Assembly: GCF_018860855.1 (NCBI RefSeq)
Contig: NZ_JAHKQE010000009.1
Span: 1 to 64,000, forward strand
Direction: 5' to 3'
DNA from: Amphritea atlantica
GTDB taxonomy: Bacteria; Pseudomonadota; Gammaproteobacteria; Pseudomonadales; Balneatricaceae
Length of the DNA stretch: 64,000 nt
How positions within the stretch are numbered: position 1 is the first letter of the stretch; every line of letters starts with the position of its first letter. Positions 22,919 through 34,258 of this stretch are shown in pieces. The notes under the pieces were generated by a model. The model was not told where the DNA came from. It did not search any database and saw only the letters and a program-made list of their open reading frames with translations. Both the position numbers and the translations under genes were made by a program.

Positions 22919-23377
22919 ATGCGTTGGACACCCCATGCCACCGTGGCAACCATTATTGAGCAGGATGGCAAATTTCTCTGCGTAGAAGAAGAATCCGTAT
23001 CACGGGGCCAGCGGGTCATTAATCAACCGGCCGGCCATATCGAAGCGAATGAACGCTTTATTGATGCCGCCATCCGTGAAACCCTAGAAGAAACCGCTTG
23101 GCATGTCACCCCGACAGCATTGGTGGGCGTGTATGTTTATACCGCCCCTACCAACGGCATCACCTACCATCGTTACTGTTTTGTCGCACAGGCTGATCGG
23201 CATGATCCGAGTCTGCCACTGGATACCGGTATTATTCGGGCCCTATGGCTCAGTCGTGCGGAATTGGAAGCACAACAGGAACGACTTCGCAGCCCGATGG
23301 TCACCCGGTGTATCGATGATTACCTCGCCGGCATACGTTTTCCATTATCGCTGATCGTTGAACCGGATCACCACTAA
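22919..23377 (+). CDS. nudJ: Nudix hydrolase, NudJ-like
   Basis: Phosphatase of the Nudix family, acting in E. coli on HMP-PP and nucleoside di- and triphosphates. The Nudix box is seen as GHIEANERFIDAAIRETLEE followed by TAW; the last consensus glycine is alanine, as in many NudJ homologues. QPAGH precedes it. It lies 67 bases before mnmA, a pairing that is common for this family and suggests co-transcription. Substrate is inferred. Confidence 0.88.
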   Translation: MRWTPHATVATIIEQDGKFLCVEEESVSRGQRVINQPAGHIEANERFIDAAIRETLEETAWHVTPTALVGVYVYTAPTNGITYHRYCFVAQADRHDPSLPLDTGIIRALWLSRAELEAQQERLRSPMVTRCIDDYLAGIRFPLSLIVEPDHH

Positions 23378-23444
23378 AGCATTGAAATCTGCGACTCTGG
23401 TCGCATATACACTTAATCATCCTTGAAGGTCATATACAGTTCCC

Positions 23445-24566
23445 ATGTCAGACGCAGCCAACACAACCTCTGCAGCCCCTGCAGCCACCAAAGTCATTGT
23501 CGGCATGTCCGGCGGTGTGGACTCATCCGTTTCAGCACTGTTGCTGCAGCAACAGGGGTATCAGGTGGAAGGCCTGTTTATGAAAAACTGGGATGAGGAT
23601 GACGGCACCGATTATTGTACCGCGATGGATGACCTCGCCGATGCGCAGGCGGTGAGTGATAAGCTCAATATCAAGCTCCACACCGCTAATTTTGCCGCCG
23701 AATATTGGGATAATGTTTTTGAACACTTCCTCGAAGAGTATAAAGCGGGCCGCACCCCCAACCCGGATATCCTCTGTAACCGGGAAATCAAATTCAAAGC
23801 CTTTCTCGAATACGCTAAAGTGCTTGGGGCCGATAAAATCGCCACCGGACACTATGTCCGTCGAGGCGAAGCCAATGGCAAGGCGACGCTACTAAAGGGG
23901 CTAGATAACAATAAAGATCAAAGCTATTTTCTGCATCAAGTCGGCGCTGAAGAACTGGCACAAACCCTCTTCCCCGTTGGCGAACTGGAAAAACCGGAAG
24001 TTCGCCGACTAGCCGAACAGCACGATCTGATTACCCATAATAAAAAAGACAGCACCGGCATCTGCTTTATCGGTGAGCGTCGTTTTACCGATTTTCTTAA
24101 ACAGTACCTACCTGCTCAGCCCGGTAAAATAGAAACCCCCGAGGGTGATGTGATTGGTGAACATCAGGGTTTGATGTATCACACCATAGGGCAGCGCCAA
24201 GGGCTCGGCATCGGCGGCTTAAAAAACTATCCGGAAGAGCCTTGGTTTGTCGCCGAAAAAGATCTCGAGCGCAATGTATTGGTAGCGGTTCAGGGGCAAC
24301 AACATGAGCTACTGTTTAGTCATTGGCTAACGGCTAGCGATATCTTCTGGATTAACGGAGAGAAACCCACCCTGCCGCTCAACTGCCGTGCTAAAGTACG
24401 CTACCGCCAGTCGGATCAAGCCTGCACCGTGTTTGCCGATGGCGAGGGTTATCGCGTCGAGTTTGAACAACCCCAGCGCGCGGTCACCCCTGGCCAGTCT
24501 GTCGTCATCTATTGTGACGAAGTCTGCTTGGGTGGCGGTGTAATCGAAACGACCGGAAAAGCGTAA
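23445..24566 (+). CDS. mnmA: tRNA-specific 2-thiouridylase MnmA
   Basis: Installs the 2-thio group at U34 of Lys, Glu and Gln tRNAs using sulfur relayed by TusE. The PP-loop is [13 protein letters not shown] and the two catalytic cysteines lie in [12 protein letters not shown] and [11 protein letters not shown]. The 373 residues include a short Ala/Thr-rich N-terminal extension. hflD follows after 17 bases and purB after that, the standard mnmA-hflD-purB order. Confidence 0.96.
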   Translation: MSDAANTTSAAPAATKVIVGMSGGVDSSVSALLLQQQGYQVEGLFMKNWDEDDGTDYCTAMDDLADAQAVSDKLNIKLHTANFAAEYWDNVFEHFLEEYKAGRTPNPDILCNREIKFKAFLEYAKVLGADKIATGHYVRRGEANGKATLLKGLDNNKDQSYFLHQVGAEELAQTLFPVGELEKPEVRRLAEQHDLITHNKKDSTGICFIGERRFTDFLKQYLPAQPGKIETPEGDVIGEHQGLMYHTIGQRQGLGIGGLKNYPEEPWFVAEKDLERNVLVAVQGQQHELLFSHWLTASDIFWINGEKPTLPLNCRAKVRYRQSDQACTVFADGEGYRVEFEQPQRAVTPGQSVVIYCDEVCLGGGVIETTGKA

Positions 24567-24583
24567 GGAGACTGATCAACTAT

Positions 24584-25255
24584 ATGTCCAGAGCAGAAGA
24601 TCAACAAGCCATCGCGCTGGCAGGCCTGTTTCAGGCGGCCAGCTTGGTAGAACAAATCGCAACCCGGGGGATGGTGCCGCAAAATAGCTTCGAAACCTCG
24701 TTGGCGAGTCTTTTCGTCACCAACCCTGACACCACCGAAGAAATTTATGGTGGCGTACATGATCTACCGATCAATCTAAGCCAGGGCTTTCGGGGTCTTA
24801 ATGAGCTGCTCGATAAAAGTAAAGCAGAACAAAACCAAGACGTCATTCGCTATGGACTAAGCATTATCCATCTCGAACGCAAACTCAATAAACGGCCGGA
24901 TTTACTGCAGAACATTGGCGAACGCATCGACAAGATTACCCAACAAGCCCGCTACTTCGCCGAAGAAGGCACCGACTTGAAAGATAATCCTGCGGCGTTT
25001 ACCCACCCGACCGTCATCGCCAACCTCGCCAGTCTCTATCAGGATACGCTGAGCACCTTTAGCTTTCGCATTCAGGTAACGGGTGAACCCCGCCATCTGC
25101 AAAATGCCGAAAATGCGGCCAAAATCCGCGCCCTCTTATTAGCAGGCGTACGTGCGGCAATGCTATGGCGTCAAGTGGGTGGTAAGCGCTGGCATCTATT
25201 GTTTTTTAAATCGCGATTGCGCCCATCGGTCAAACAGATCATGGGGCATCATTAA
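24584..25255 (+). CDS. hflD: HflD homologue (lysogenization regulator / membrane-associated protein)
   Basis: All-helical protein of 223 residues with FQAASLVEQIATRG at the start and LLAGVRAAMLWRQVGG near the end, both typical of HflD. In E. coli the protein binds phage lambda CII; its normal role is unclear. The fixed position between mnmA and purB supports the call. AAGGAG is 13 bases before the ATG, longer than usual. No catalytic residues are known for the family. Confidence 0.9.
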   Translation: MSRAEDQQAIALAGLFQAASLVEQIATRGMVPQNSFETSLASLFVTNPDTTEEIYGGVHDLPINLSQGFRGLNELLDKSKAEQNQDVIRYGLSIIHLERKLNKRPDLLQNIGERIDKITQQARYFAEEGTDLKDNPAAFTHPTVIANLASLYQDTLSTFSFRIQVTGEPRHLQNAENAAKIRALLLAGVRAAMLWRQVGGKRWHLLFFKSRLRPSVKQIMGHH

Positions 25256-25269
25256 TCGGCGACAAATAA

Positions 25270-26715
<1,446 letters not shown>

Positions 26716-26740
26716 GCGTAGCGCTGACGATGATTAAAAA

Positions 26741-26760
26741 AGCAGAGCTCGCGCTCTGCT
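26741..26760 (+). terminator. Terminator of purB
   Basis: Stem AGCAGAGC/GCTCTGCT with loop TCGC, an A-run before it and six T after it. It lies 25 bases past the purB stop. Confidence 0.92.
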
Positions 26761-26827
26761 TTTTTATTGCTGGGCCTTGCTAGGTTTTATGCTATCACTT
26801 TAACTAAGCGCTTTAACTGGTTGATTT

Positions 26828-27670
26828 ATGGAAAAAATAATAGCTAAAGATGGCACTGAAATCCATTACCTCCGGTTAGGCGAAGGCAGCCCGGTGCTGT
26901 TTCTGCATGGCTGGAGCGCTAGCGCCAAAGACTGGTTACCCTTTGCCGCCGAACTGGCCGATGACCATGATGTTATCTGCTGGGATGCCCGTGGACACGG
27001 TGGTCATCATCTGCCGGCGGGGACAGCTACCGATGTGCAAACGATGGCCGCCGATCTACAGCAACTCATCGAGCACCATGATCTACAGAACCTGACGCTC
27101 GTTGGCCACTCGATGGGGGCTCTGACCCTATGGCAATATATTCGCGATTTTGGCTGTGACCGTTTGGCCGGTATCGGCATTATTGATCAGTCCCCTAAAC
27201 TGGTCACCGATGAGCACTGGGCCAATGGCATCTATGGTCATTTTGATGCCCAGGCCAACCAACAACTGATTAAACTGCTACGAGAAGATTTCGCCGAAGG
27301 CCTGCTACAGCTGGTGGCTAATGGCTACAATCAAAAATCATATGAAAATTACAGCCGTAATTCTCGTGGCTTTCAGCAGATGCGCGAGCATCTACAGCGC
27401 TTAGAGGCAGAACCCTTAGTCCAGTGCTGGGAAAGTTTGACCGCCGCGGATTACCGCGACGTATTACCTCAGATCAGCGTCCCCGCCCTGTTAATCTATG
27501 GTGACGAGAGCCAGTTCTATGCCAAACCGGTTGCTGAATATGTCAGGGATCATATTCCCCAAGCAGAACTGCACATTTATGAAAAAGCCGATCACTCGCC
27601 ACAGCTATGGCATCGAGAGCGCTTTATCTGGGATATTAAGCAGTTTATTCGCCAACTAAAAATGGCCTAA
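26828..27670 (+). CDS. Alpha/beta hydrolase, function unassigned
   Basis: 280-residue alpha/beta-hydrolase with the oxyanion segment FLHGWSAS near 25-32, nucleophile motif GHSMG with Ser95, an acid around IYGDES and the terminal catalytic histidine in KADHSPQLWH. No signal peptide, so likely cytoplasmic. It stands alone between the purB terminator and trmJ. The family includes esterases and thioesterases, and the sequence does not tell which. Confidence 0.8.
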   Translation: MEKIIAKDGTEIHYLRLGEGSPVLFLHGWSASAKDWLPFAAELADDHDVICWDARGHGGHHLPAGTATDVQTMAADLQQLIEHHDLQNLTLVGHSMGALTLWQYIRDFGCDRLAGIGIIDQSPKLVTDEHWANGIYGHFDAQANQQLIKLLREDFAEGLLQLVANGYNQKSYENYSRNSRGFQQMREHLQRLEAEPLVQCWESLTAADYRDVLPQISVPALLIYGDESQFYAKPVAEYVRDHIPQAELHIYEKADHSPQLWHRERFIWDIKQFIRQLKMA

Positions 27671-27747
27671 AGCGCTTTAGATAGACAACAATCCTGACCT
27701 GAAACAATAACCGTCAGCCGGTAACGCATTAAGATTAAGCGCCTGAC

Positions 27748-28530
27748 ATGAATAACGAAGACTCTATGCTCAACAATATACGTATCGTACTGATCAACAC
27801 CTTTCATCCGGGTAACATTGGCGCCGCTGCTAGGGCGATGAAAAACATGGGGCTAAGCCAGCTCTATCTGGTGGAACCGCGCATCTACCCAGATGAAGAA
27901 GCCGATGCCCGCGCCGCCGGTGCGAAAGATCTACTCGACAGTGCGGTCGTGGTTGACACCCTCGATGAAGCGATCGCCGATTGCCAACTCGTAATTGGCA
28001 CCAGTGCCCGCAACCGTACCTTTGATCTACCTATTTTTGATGCTCATGACTGCGCTCGAAAAGTAGTCGGTGAAGCTCAACAGGGAAAGGTCGCCATTAT
28101 TTTTGGCCGCGAAACCATGGGGCTACACAATGCCGAACTGCAGAAATGTAACTACCATGTCTACATTCCGGCCAATCCTGACTACCCCGTACTGAATGTC
28201 TCAGCGGCTATTCAACTCGTGTGTTATGAGATCTGGCAGGCCCACTTGAAACATGACTTTATCCCTCAGGAAGAGCCCTATCCGCTGACCGAAGATATGG
28301 AGCGATTCTATGCCCATTTAGAAAGCGCCCTGCATAAAACCCGCTTCATCATCCCGCAGCATCAGGGCAAGGTGTTGGATAAATTACGCCGTTTCTTTAA
28401 CCGTTCCCGGCCGGAACGTACCGAACTGAATATGTTACGCGGGATTCTCTCTTCTATCGACGAAACCGTGGCAAACCTAAGCGCGGACAAAACATCCGAC
28501 AAGCAACAGGATAAAGGATCTGACCAATGA
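27748..28530 (+). CDS. trmJ: tRNA (cytidine/uridine-2'-O-)-methyltransferase TrmJ
   Basis: SPOUT-class enzyme that methylates the 2'-OH of nucleotide 32 in tRNA. The N-terminal half has NIRIVLINTFHPGNIGAAAR and the knot region GRETMGLHNAELQKC; a C-terminal extension follows. ATG 27766 (MLNNIR) is an equally good start because GAAG lies 5 bases before it and homologues begin there. It overlaps the roxA start by four bases. Confidence 0.92.
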   Translation: MNNEDSMLNNIRIVLINTFHPGNIGAAARAMKNMGLSQLYLVEPRIYPDEEADARAAGAKDLLDSAVVVDTLDEAIADCQLVIGTSARNRTFDLPIFDAHDCARKVVGEAQQGKVAIIFGRETMGLHNAELQKCNYHVYIPANPDYPVLNVSAAIQLVCYEIWQAHLKHDFIPQEEPYPLTEDMERFYAHLESALHKTRFIIPQHQGKVLDKLRRFFNRSRPERTELNMLRGILSSIDETVANLSADKTSDKQQDKGSDQ

Positions 28531-29684
28531 GCGATTCACCCTTTGGCGATATCTCCATCGAAGAATTTCTACGGGATTACTGGCAGAAAAAACCACTACT
28601 GGTACGTAATGCCTTCCCGGATTTCGATGCTCCCGTCGGCGCCGACGAACTGGCAGGCCTCTCTCTGGAAGATGATGTTGAATCCCGCTTAGTGATTCAG
28701 AGCCCAGATAATAATGACTGGGAGATCAAGCACGGCCCCTTTGATGACGAAACTTTTGCTGCCCTGCCCGAAAGCCATTGGACACTGTTGGTGCAGGCAG
28801 TCGATCACTGGGTGCCTGAGGCCAGCGAGATTATCGAACAGTTCCGTTTTATTCCGAACTGGCGTTACGACGACCTCATGGTCAGCTTTGCTAGCCAAGG
28901 CGGTGGCGTAGGACCTCATTACGATAACTATGATGTGTTCCTAATTCAGACCCAAGGCCAGCGCCGCTGGGAAGTCGGCGGCTTTTTTGATCAAAACTCA
29001 CCCCGTCGAGCCAATACACCGGTGATGATCATGACCGACTGGGACCCTGAATATAATTGGGTATTGGAACCTGGCGATATGCTCTATATCCCACCTCAGG
29101 TAGGCCATAACGGTATCGGTGAATCCGATGATTGTATGACCTACTCGGTCGGCTTTAGAGCGCCGTCCCATGCAGAAATCATGCGTAACTTCACCGACTT
29201 TATCGGTGAAACCTTAACCTCGGAATCACGCTATACCGATCCTGATCTTAGCTTGCAAGATAATCCCGGCGAGATCCGCCCCGAGGCGTTAGACAAAATC
29301 CGCGCGATCTTTACCTATTATTTGCAGGATGATGCCCGACTTGGTGAATGGTTAGGTAAGTTTGTTACCGACCCTAAATACCCTGAGCTGGATCAAAGCC
29401 CAGAACAGCCGGTGACCATTGATGAGATTAGAGGCGCGTTAAAAACAGGTGATCTATGCTTTATTCGCAATGAAGGTAGCCGCTTCTCCTACAGTGTCAT
29501 TAATGACGACCAAGTGCAGCTGTATGCCGACGGTAACTGTTTCAAAGTGTCCGGCACCTGCTGCACCTTAGCCACCAGTCTCTGCCAGACCCCTGCCATT
29601 GTCATTAACCAAGGTGAATGGAGTGATCAACAGCTGCAACTATTGGCTGACCTATATAATCAAGGATCGTTGTATACGGAATAA
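28527..29684 (+). CDS. roxA: Ribosomal protein L16 arginine hydroxylase, RoxA type (JmjC/cupin)
   Basis: Fe(II)/2-oxoglutarate oxygenase of the YcfD/RoxA group, which hydroxylates an arginine of L16 in E. coli. The 385 residues have the metal motif HYD near 131-133 in GPHYDNYDVF, the distal histidine near 193 in QVGHNGIGE, and a C-terminal winged-helix-like part. It overlaps trmJ by ATGA, so both may serve translation. Target residue is inferred from E. coli. Confidence 0.9.
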   Translation: MSDSPFGDISIEEFLRDYWQKKPLLVRNAFPDFDAPVGADELAGLSLEDDVESRLVIQSPDNNDWEIKHGPFDDETFAALPESHWTLLVQAVDHWVPEASEIIEQFRFIPNWRYDDLMVSFASQGGGVGPHYDNYDVFLIQTQGQRRWEVGGFFDQNSPRRANTPVMIMTDWDPEYNWVLEPGDMLYIPPQVGHNGIGESDDCMTYSVGFRAPSHAEIMRNFTDFIGETLTSESRYTDPDLSLQDNPGEIRPEALDKIRAIFTYYLQDDARLGEWLGKFVTDPKYPELDQSPEQPVTIDEIRGALKTGDLCFIRNEGSRFSYSVINDDQVQLYADGNCFKVSGTCCTLATSLCQTPAIVINQGEWSDQQLQLLADLYNQGSLYTE

Positions 29685-29748
29685 TGCCAAAAGGGTTTCT
29701 GTTGACGCCTATTCACGCTCACACTCAGCTACTCTGCTGATGCAAAAA

Positions 29749-29766
29749 AGACCTCTATGCAGGTCT
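29749..29766 (+). terminator. Terminator of trmJ-roxA
   Basis: Stem AGACCT/AGGTCT with a 6-base loop, extended by A on the left and seven T on the right (29766-29772). Confidence 0.85.
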
Positions 29767-29772
29767 TTTTTT

Positions 29773-30240
29773 ACGTTTACACATGGCCAAAATACAGATT
29801 ACCTGTGCTAGATCAATGATTTCATTGGCTCTAGCCCATTTTGTAGTGAGCATTCAAATATACTTTTTAGCTATATAAAAATCTTATCTTATAACCCATT
29901 TCTTTTGTAAAAGCGTTCATCTAGCCACTATACAAAAGTCGCTAGACTTTAGGCTATAACGACTCAATCCCTTGCTATATCTAGCGTTATTGCAATGCAG
30001 CAAGCCGGCCGCTATGTAGTTTAACTACAGCGCATAAGCAATTGATAATGTAGTAAAGCTACACCTTTGCTGCTATGCACAAAAACCCTTTGACCGCTCT
30101 CCTTAAAGGCAGCATGATGAGTGCTCTATAAGGCGTTAGCCACTTCGACAATAGCTGACGCAACAAGATGTAAACCGCTTCACTCCAGACTGTATTTATA
30201 AAAATGCCTGGATAGATAGCTACCAACAGAAGGATTCACC
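29773..30240 (+). promoter_or_regulatory. Long upstream region of aceA copy 1 with RpiR-type palindromes
   Basis: No gene is seen in this AT-rich stretch. TGTAGTTTAACTACA (30015-30029) is a perfect 15-bp palindrome; TGTAGTAAAGCTACA (30049-30063) is a second copy with 5-bp arms, centred 34 bases away. Both match the TGTAGT-N3-ACTACA style of RccR and, more loosely, HexR, RpiR-family regulators of central carbon genes. An unrelated dyad AAAGTC/GACTTT lies at 29935-29950. An 18-codon frame near 30075 is not convincing. Confidence 0.55.
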
Positions 30241-31833
30241 ATGTCTAGTCTGAATAACGATATCGAAACAGTAGCAGCCCTTAAAGAGACCTACGGCTCT
30301 GCCTGGAACGCTATCAACCCTGAATACGCTGCCCGTATGCGTGCCCAGAACAAATTCAAAACCGGCCTGGATATCGCTAAGTACACTGCCGCTATCATGC
30401 GTAAAGACATGGAGCGTTACGATAATGATACTTCCCAGTACACTCAGTCTCTAGGTTGCTGGCATGGTTTTATCGGCCAGCAGAAGATGATCTCTATTAA
30501 GAAACACTTCAACAGCACTGACCGTCGTTACCTCTACCTGTCTGGCTGGATGGTCGCTGCGCTGCGCTCTGAGTTCGGCCCTCTGCCGGATCAGTCTATG
30601 CACGAGAAAACCTCGGTTGCCTCACTCATCAGAGAGCTTTACACCTTCCTGCGTCAAGCCGATGCCCGTGAACTTGGCGGCCTGTTCCGTGAAGTGGATG
30701 CCGCGCGTAAAGCCGGTGATAGCGCTGCTGAAGCTGCCGCTCAAGAACAAATCGATAACCATATCACGCACGTTGTGCCTATCATCGCGGATATCGATGC
30801 CGGTTTCGGTAACGCTGAAGCGACTTACCTGATGGCTAAGCAGATGATCGAAGCCGGTGCATGCTGTATCCAGATCGAGAACCAAGTATCTGATGAGAAA
30901 CAGTGTGGTCACCAGGACGGTAAAGTTACTGTACCTCATGAAGACTTCCTCGCTAAGATCCGCGCTGTGCGTTACGCCTTCCTTGAGCTGGGTGTTGATG
31001 ATGGTGTGATCGTAGCCCGTACCGACTCTTTAGGTGCTGGTCTGACTAAGCAGATCGCCGTGACTAACAAGCCAGGCGACCTAGGTGATCAATACAACAG
31101 CTTCTTGGATTGCGAAGAAGTTACCCCTGCCGATATGAAAAATGGCGATGTGATTCTGAACCGTGAAGGCAAACTACTGCGTCCTAAGCGTCTACCATCT
31201 AACCTGTTCCAGTTCCGAGCCGGTACCGGTGAAGATCGTTGTGTACTGGACTGCATCACTTCGTTGCAAAACGGTGCTGACCTGCTGTGGATCGAAACTG
31301 AAAAACCACACGTTGGGCAGATCGGCAACATGGTTAACCGTATCCGTGAAGTGTGCCCTAACGCTAAACTGGTTTACAACAACAGCCCATCCTTCAACTG
31401 GACGCTGAACTTCCGTCAGCAGGTATTCGATGCCATGGCTGAAGAAGGTAAAGATGTCTCTGCTTACAACCGTGATGAGCTGATGTCTGTTGATTACGAT
31501 GAGACTGAACTGGCTGCGATCGCTGATGAGAAAATCCGTACCTTCCAAGCCGATGCGGCCCGTGAAGCCGGTATCTTCCATCACCTGATCACCCTGCCGA
31601 CTTACCACACCGCTGCACTGTCAACTGACAACCTAGCGAAAGAGTACTTCGGTGACCAAGGCATGCTGGGCTACGTGGCTGGCGTACAACGCAAAGAGAT
31701 CCGTCAAGGTATCGCATGTGTTAAACACCAGAACATGGCCGGTTCCGATATGGGCGATGATCACAAAGAATACTTCGCAGGCGAAGCGGCATTGAAAGCT
31801 GCTGGTGAAGACAACACCATGAACCAGTTCTAA
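30241..31833 (+). CDS. aceA: Isocitrate lyase, copy 1
   Basis: Cleaves isocitrate to glyoxylate and succinate, the first step of the glyoxylate shunt needed for growth on acetate and fatty acids. At 530 residues it belongs to the long form known from Pseudomonas, not the 434-residue enteric form. The active-site cysteine motif KQCGH has Cys222. Two stop codons in a row end the frame. The protein differs from copy 2 only at residues 3 (Ser/Thr) and 6 (Asn/Lys). The 5' region is unlike that of copy 2, so control should differ. No aceB/glcB is in the window. Confidence 0.96.
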   Translation: MSSLNNDIETVAALKETYGSAWNAINPEYAARMRAQNKFKTGLDIAKYTAAIMRKDMERYDNDTSQYTQSLGCWHGFIGQQKMISIKKHFNSTDRRYLYLSGWMVAALRSEFGPLPDQSMHEKTSVASLIRELYTFLRQADARELGGLFREVDAARKAGDSAAEAAAQEQIDNHITHVVPIIADIDAGFGNAEATYLMAKQMIEAGACCIQIENQVSDEKQCGHQDGKVTVPHEDFLAKIRAVRYAFLELGVDDGVIVARTDSLGAGLTKQIAVTNKPGDLGDQYNSFLDCEEVTPADMKNGDVILNREGKLLRPKRLPSNLFQFRAGTGEDRCVLDCITSLQNGADLLWIETEKPHVGQIGNMVNRIREVCPNAKLVYNNSPSFNWTLNFRQQVFDAMAEEGKDVSAYNRDELMSVDYDETELAAIADEKIRTFQADAAREAGIFHHLITLPTYHTAALSTDNLAKEYFGDQGMLGYVAGVQRKEIRQGIACVKHQNMAGSDMGDDHKEYFAGEAALKAAGEDNTMNQF

Positions 31834-31855
31834 TAACGAACCGGTTTGAACTTAA

Positions 31856-31877
31856 GGACGCTTCGGCGTCCTTTTTT
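31856..31877 (+). terminator. Terminator of aceA copy 1
   Basis: Stem GGACGC/GCGTCC with the stable TTCG tetraloop and six T. It is identical to the terminator of copy 2, together with all bases from the stop codon to 31879. Confidence 0.93.
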
Positions 31878-32033
31878 GTTGGTCTCGGTTTCCACTCAGT
31901 GCAAATATCATTTGGCCGACGATAGTCCCTCAGGTTATTATCTCTCCAGTTAGGGTTTCCCCCTAGTCAACCATGCGTCTGAAACGCCCTCTGTCAATGA
32001 CCACGTTAACACGGGATAACACAAGAGCCGTCT

Positions 32034-33323
32034 ATGTCACGTCAAACGCCACCCCCTTTGTTGGGTCAACTTCATTACGCTTGGATTATTGTCTTCTCAG
32101 GCATTCTAACCCTCTTCTGCTGCATGGGTCTGGGACGCTTCGCCTTGGGCATGCTGTTACCTTCGATGGGCGACAGCCTCGACCTGAGTTATTCTCAAAT
32201 GGGTTTTATCAGTACCGGTAATTTTATTGGCTATCTACTAGCGGTATTTTTTTGTGGCAAAATGATTACCCGCTTCGGTGAACGTATCACCATCGTCACG
32301 GGGTTAGTGCTCATCTCGGTCAGTATGTTAACGGTAAGCCAAAGCACAACCTTATCCTTAATTATCCTGCTGTACTTTATCACCGGTATCGGCAGTGCCG
32401 CCGCCAATATTACCGCCATGACACTGATTGCCCACTGGTTTTCTCAAAAATATCGAGGGCGTGCGGCGGGCTATATGATTATCGGCAACGGCCTAGGCAT
32501 CGTGATTAGCGGCATCTTAATCCCCTGGTTAAATAGCCACTGGAGTGATACCGGCTGGCGCATTGGCTGGGCCGCCTTTGGCATCACTATTGCCGTGGTT
32601 GCCGTGATCGTTGCCCTGCTTATCCGCAATAGCCCGAACGATCTCGCCTGCCAACCTTTTGGTGAAAACACCGGTAAGCAAAAGATACCCGAGGCTCACA
32701 TCAGCGACCGCAAACGTTCTAAGCTAATCGCTCATATCGGCGCTATCTACTTTGTCTTTGGCTTCACCTATGTGATTTACACCACCTTTATTGTCACCAC
32801 TCTCGTTGAGCAATACGCATTCAGCGAAGCTAAGGCGGGGATGTTATGGATGGCAATCGGCATTGTTAGCGTGATGTCTGGCGTGCTATTCGGCTGGGTA
32901 TCCGATCATTTCGGCCGAAAAAAAGGCCTCATGACGGTGTATGGTATTCAAACAACTTCTTATCTTTTAGTGGCGTCGAACCTAGGCGACACGGCGCTAT
33001 TTATCTCGATGATGCTGTTTGGTTTAACCGCTTTCAGTATTCCAGCCATTATCGCGGCGATGATCAGCGATATGCTACCCCCCTCAGAAGCTGGAAAAGT
33101 ATTTGGTTATGTTACTTTTTTCTTTGGCGTCGGTCAGATCGGCGGTCCTTCCATAGCGGGATACCTTGCCGAACAAAGTGGTAGTTTCACTTCTAGCTAC
33201 CTGCTAGCGGGTTTATCGACGGCTGTAGGGATTATCTTAACGATGGCCTTAAAGAGCACACAACAGCAGCCAGAGCCGCTCAGTTCGTCGATTGCGCCAT
33301 CACCCATTAAGCAGGTAGATTAA
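32034..33323 (+). CDS. MFS transporter, YbfB/YjiJ-like
   Basis: Inner-membrane major facilitator protein of 429 residues with about twelve hydrophobic segments. The segment LGRFALGMLLPSM followed by DLSYSQMGFISTGNFIGYL is typical of the YbfB/YjiJ family. The central loop carries a charged ISDRKRSKL stretch. It lies between the two aceA genes and ends 2 bases before the convergent LysR gene. Substrate is unknown; a link to acetate, glyoxylate or C4 acids is a guess from position only. Confidence 0.82.
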   Translation: MSRQTPPPLLGQLHYAWIIVFSGILTLFCCMGLGRFALGMLLPSMGDSLDLSYSQMGFISTGNFIGYLLAVFFCGKMITRFGERITIVTGLVLISVSMLTVSQSTTLSLIILLYFITGIGSAAANITAMTLIAHWFSQKYRGRAAGYMIIGNGLGIVISGILIPWLNSHWSDTGWRIGWAAFGITIAVVAVIVALLIRNSPNDLACQPFGENTGKQKIPEAHISDRKRSKLIAHIGAIYFVFGFTYVIYTTFIVTTLVEQYAFSEAKAGMLWMAIGIVSVMSGVLFGWVSDHFGRKKGLMTVYGIQTTSYLLVASNLGDTALFISMMLFGLTAFSIPAIIAAMISDMLPPSEAGKVFGYVTFFFGVGQIGGPSIAGYLAEQSGSFTSSYLLAGLSTAVGIILTMALKSTQQQPEPLSSSIAPSPIKQVD

Positions 33324-33325
33324 GG

Positions 33326-34258
33326 TTACATTTGCGCCACCTCAGTCACCTGATTACGTAGCCACTGATGTGCTACATTGTGTTGTAACAGTGGACTCCA
33401 AGCCATTTTCAATTCAAAACCAGGAATATGGAATGGGGGTTTTTTGATCATCAAGCGTGGGTTATCCGACTGAACCGTCGCGGCCCGTGTCGGTACCGTA
33501 ACAATCAAACCCTTTTGTTGCGCCATTAATACGGCTGACTGATAGTGACGAGTAAACACGGTAATTTGCCGCGTATGCCCCGCTTTTTCCAACGCTTCAT
33601 CGACCCAACCTAAACGCTTTATATCTTTAGGAGTGATCCCCATACCTGCGCCCATACCGGTTTTACTCACCCAAACATGCTTCGCCTGCAAATAGGTTTC
33701 GAGGCAGAAGTTGTGGGAGATAGGATTATCCACCGCAAATAAACAGGAGAAGCTATCGGTCCATAGGGTTTTCTGATGAAACGCCTGCGGCATCGTATCA
33801 AAGCGGTTAATAACCAAGTCAACCAGCCCCTGCTCCACCTCGGTAAAGCTCATATCGCTGGGAGTCATAATATCCAGTACAATATTTGGCGCCAACTTGC
33901 TTAAGCGTGTTAATAATCGCGGCAAGAGGGTTGATTCACCATAGTCACTGGTCATAATACGAAACACTCGATCACTGGAACGGGCATCGAAAGCACTACT
34001 CGGTTCGATCACCTGCCCGACTGAAGAGAGAATCTGACGCAACAAAGGCTGCAATGCCTGCGCCCGTTCGGTAGGTGCCATCCCCTCACTGGTTCGGACT
34101 AACAGAGGATCACCAAAAGTATCCCGCAAGCGGCGCAAACCATTGCTCATTGCTGGCTGAGTAATACCTAACAAGCTTGCCGAACGAGTAACATTTCGTT
34201 CTCGCAACAAGACATCCAGATACACTAAAAGATTAAGATCGATCTTATCAAGGTTCAC
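33326..34258 (-). CDS. LysR-family transcriptional regulator next to aceA copy 2
   Basis: 310 residues with an N-terminal winged helix (DLNLLVYLDVLLRERNVTRSASLLGITQPAMS in outline) and a C-terminal substrate-binding domain. It is transcribed divergently from aceA copy 2, 182 bases away, the usual arrangement for a LysR regulator and its target. The effector cannot be read from sequence. It converges with the MFS gene with a 2-bp gap, so MFS, regulator and aceA copy 2 may be one functional unit. Confidence 0.88.
   Translation of the reverse strand: MNLDKIDLNLLVYLDVLLRERNVTRSASLLGITQPAMSNGLRRLRDTFGDPLLVRTSEGMAPTERAQALQPLLRQILSSVGQVIEPSSAFDARSSDRVFRIMTSDYGESTLLPRLLTRLSKLAPNIVLDIMTPSDMSFTEVEQGLVDLVINRFDTMPQAFHQKTLWTDSFSCLFAVDNPISHNFCLETYLQAKHVWVSKTGMGAGMGITPKDIKRLGWVDEALEKAGHTRQITVFTRHYQSAVLMAQQKGLIVTVPTRAATVQSDNPRLMIKKPPFHIPGFELKMAWSPLLQHNVAHQWLRNQVTEVAQM

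Noticed and set aside
30075-30131. 18-codon frame MHKNPLTALLKGSMMSAL before aceA copy 1
   Set aside because: No ribosome site, no known pattern, and it lies in the control region; chance is the simpler explanation.
29685-30240. Sigma-54 promoter before aceA copy 1
   Set aside because: No TGGCAC-N5-TTGC pattern was found.
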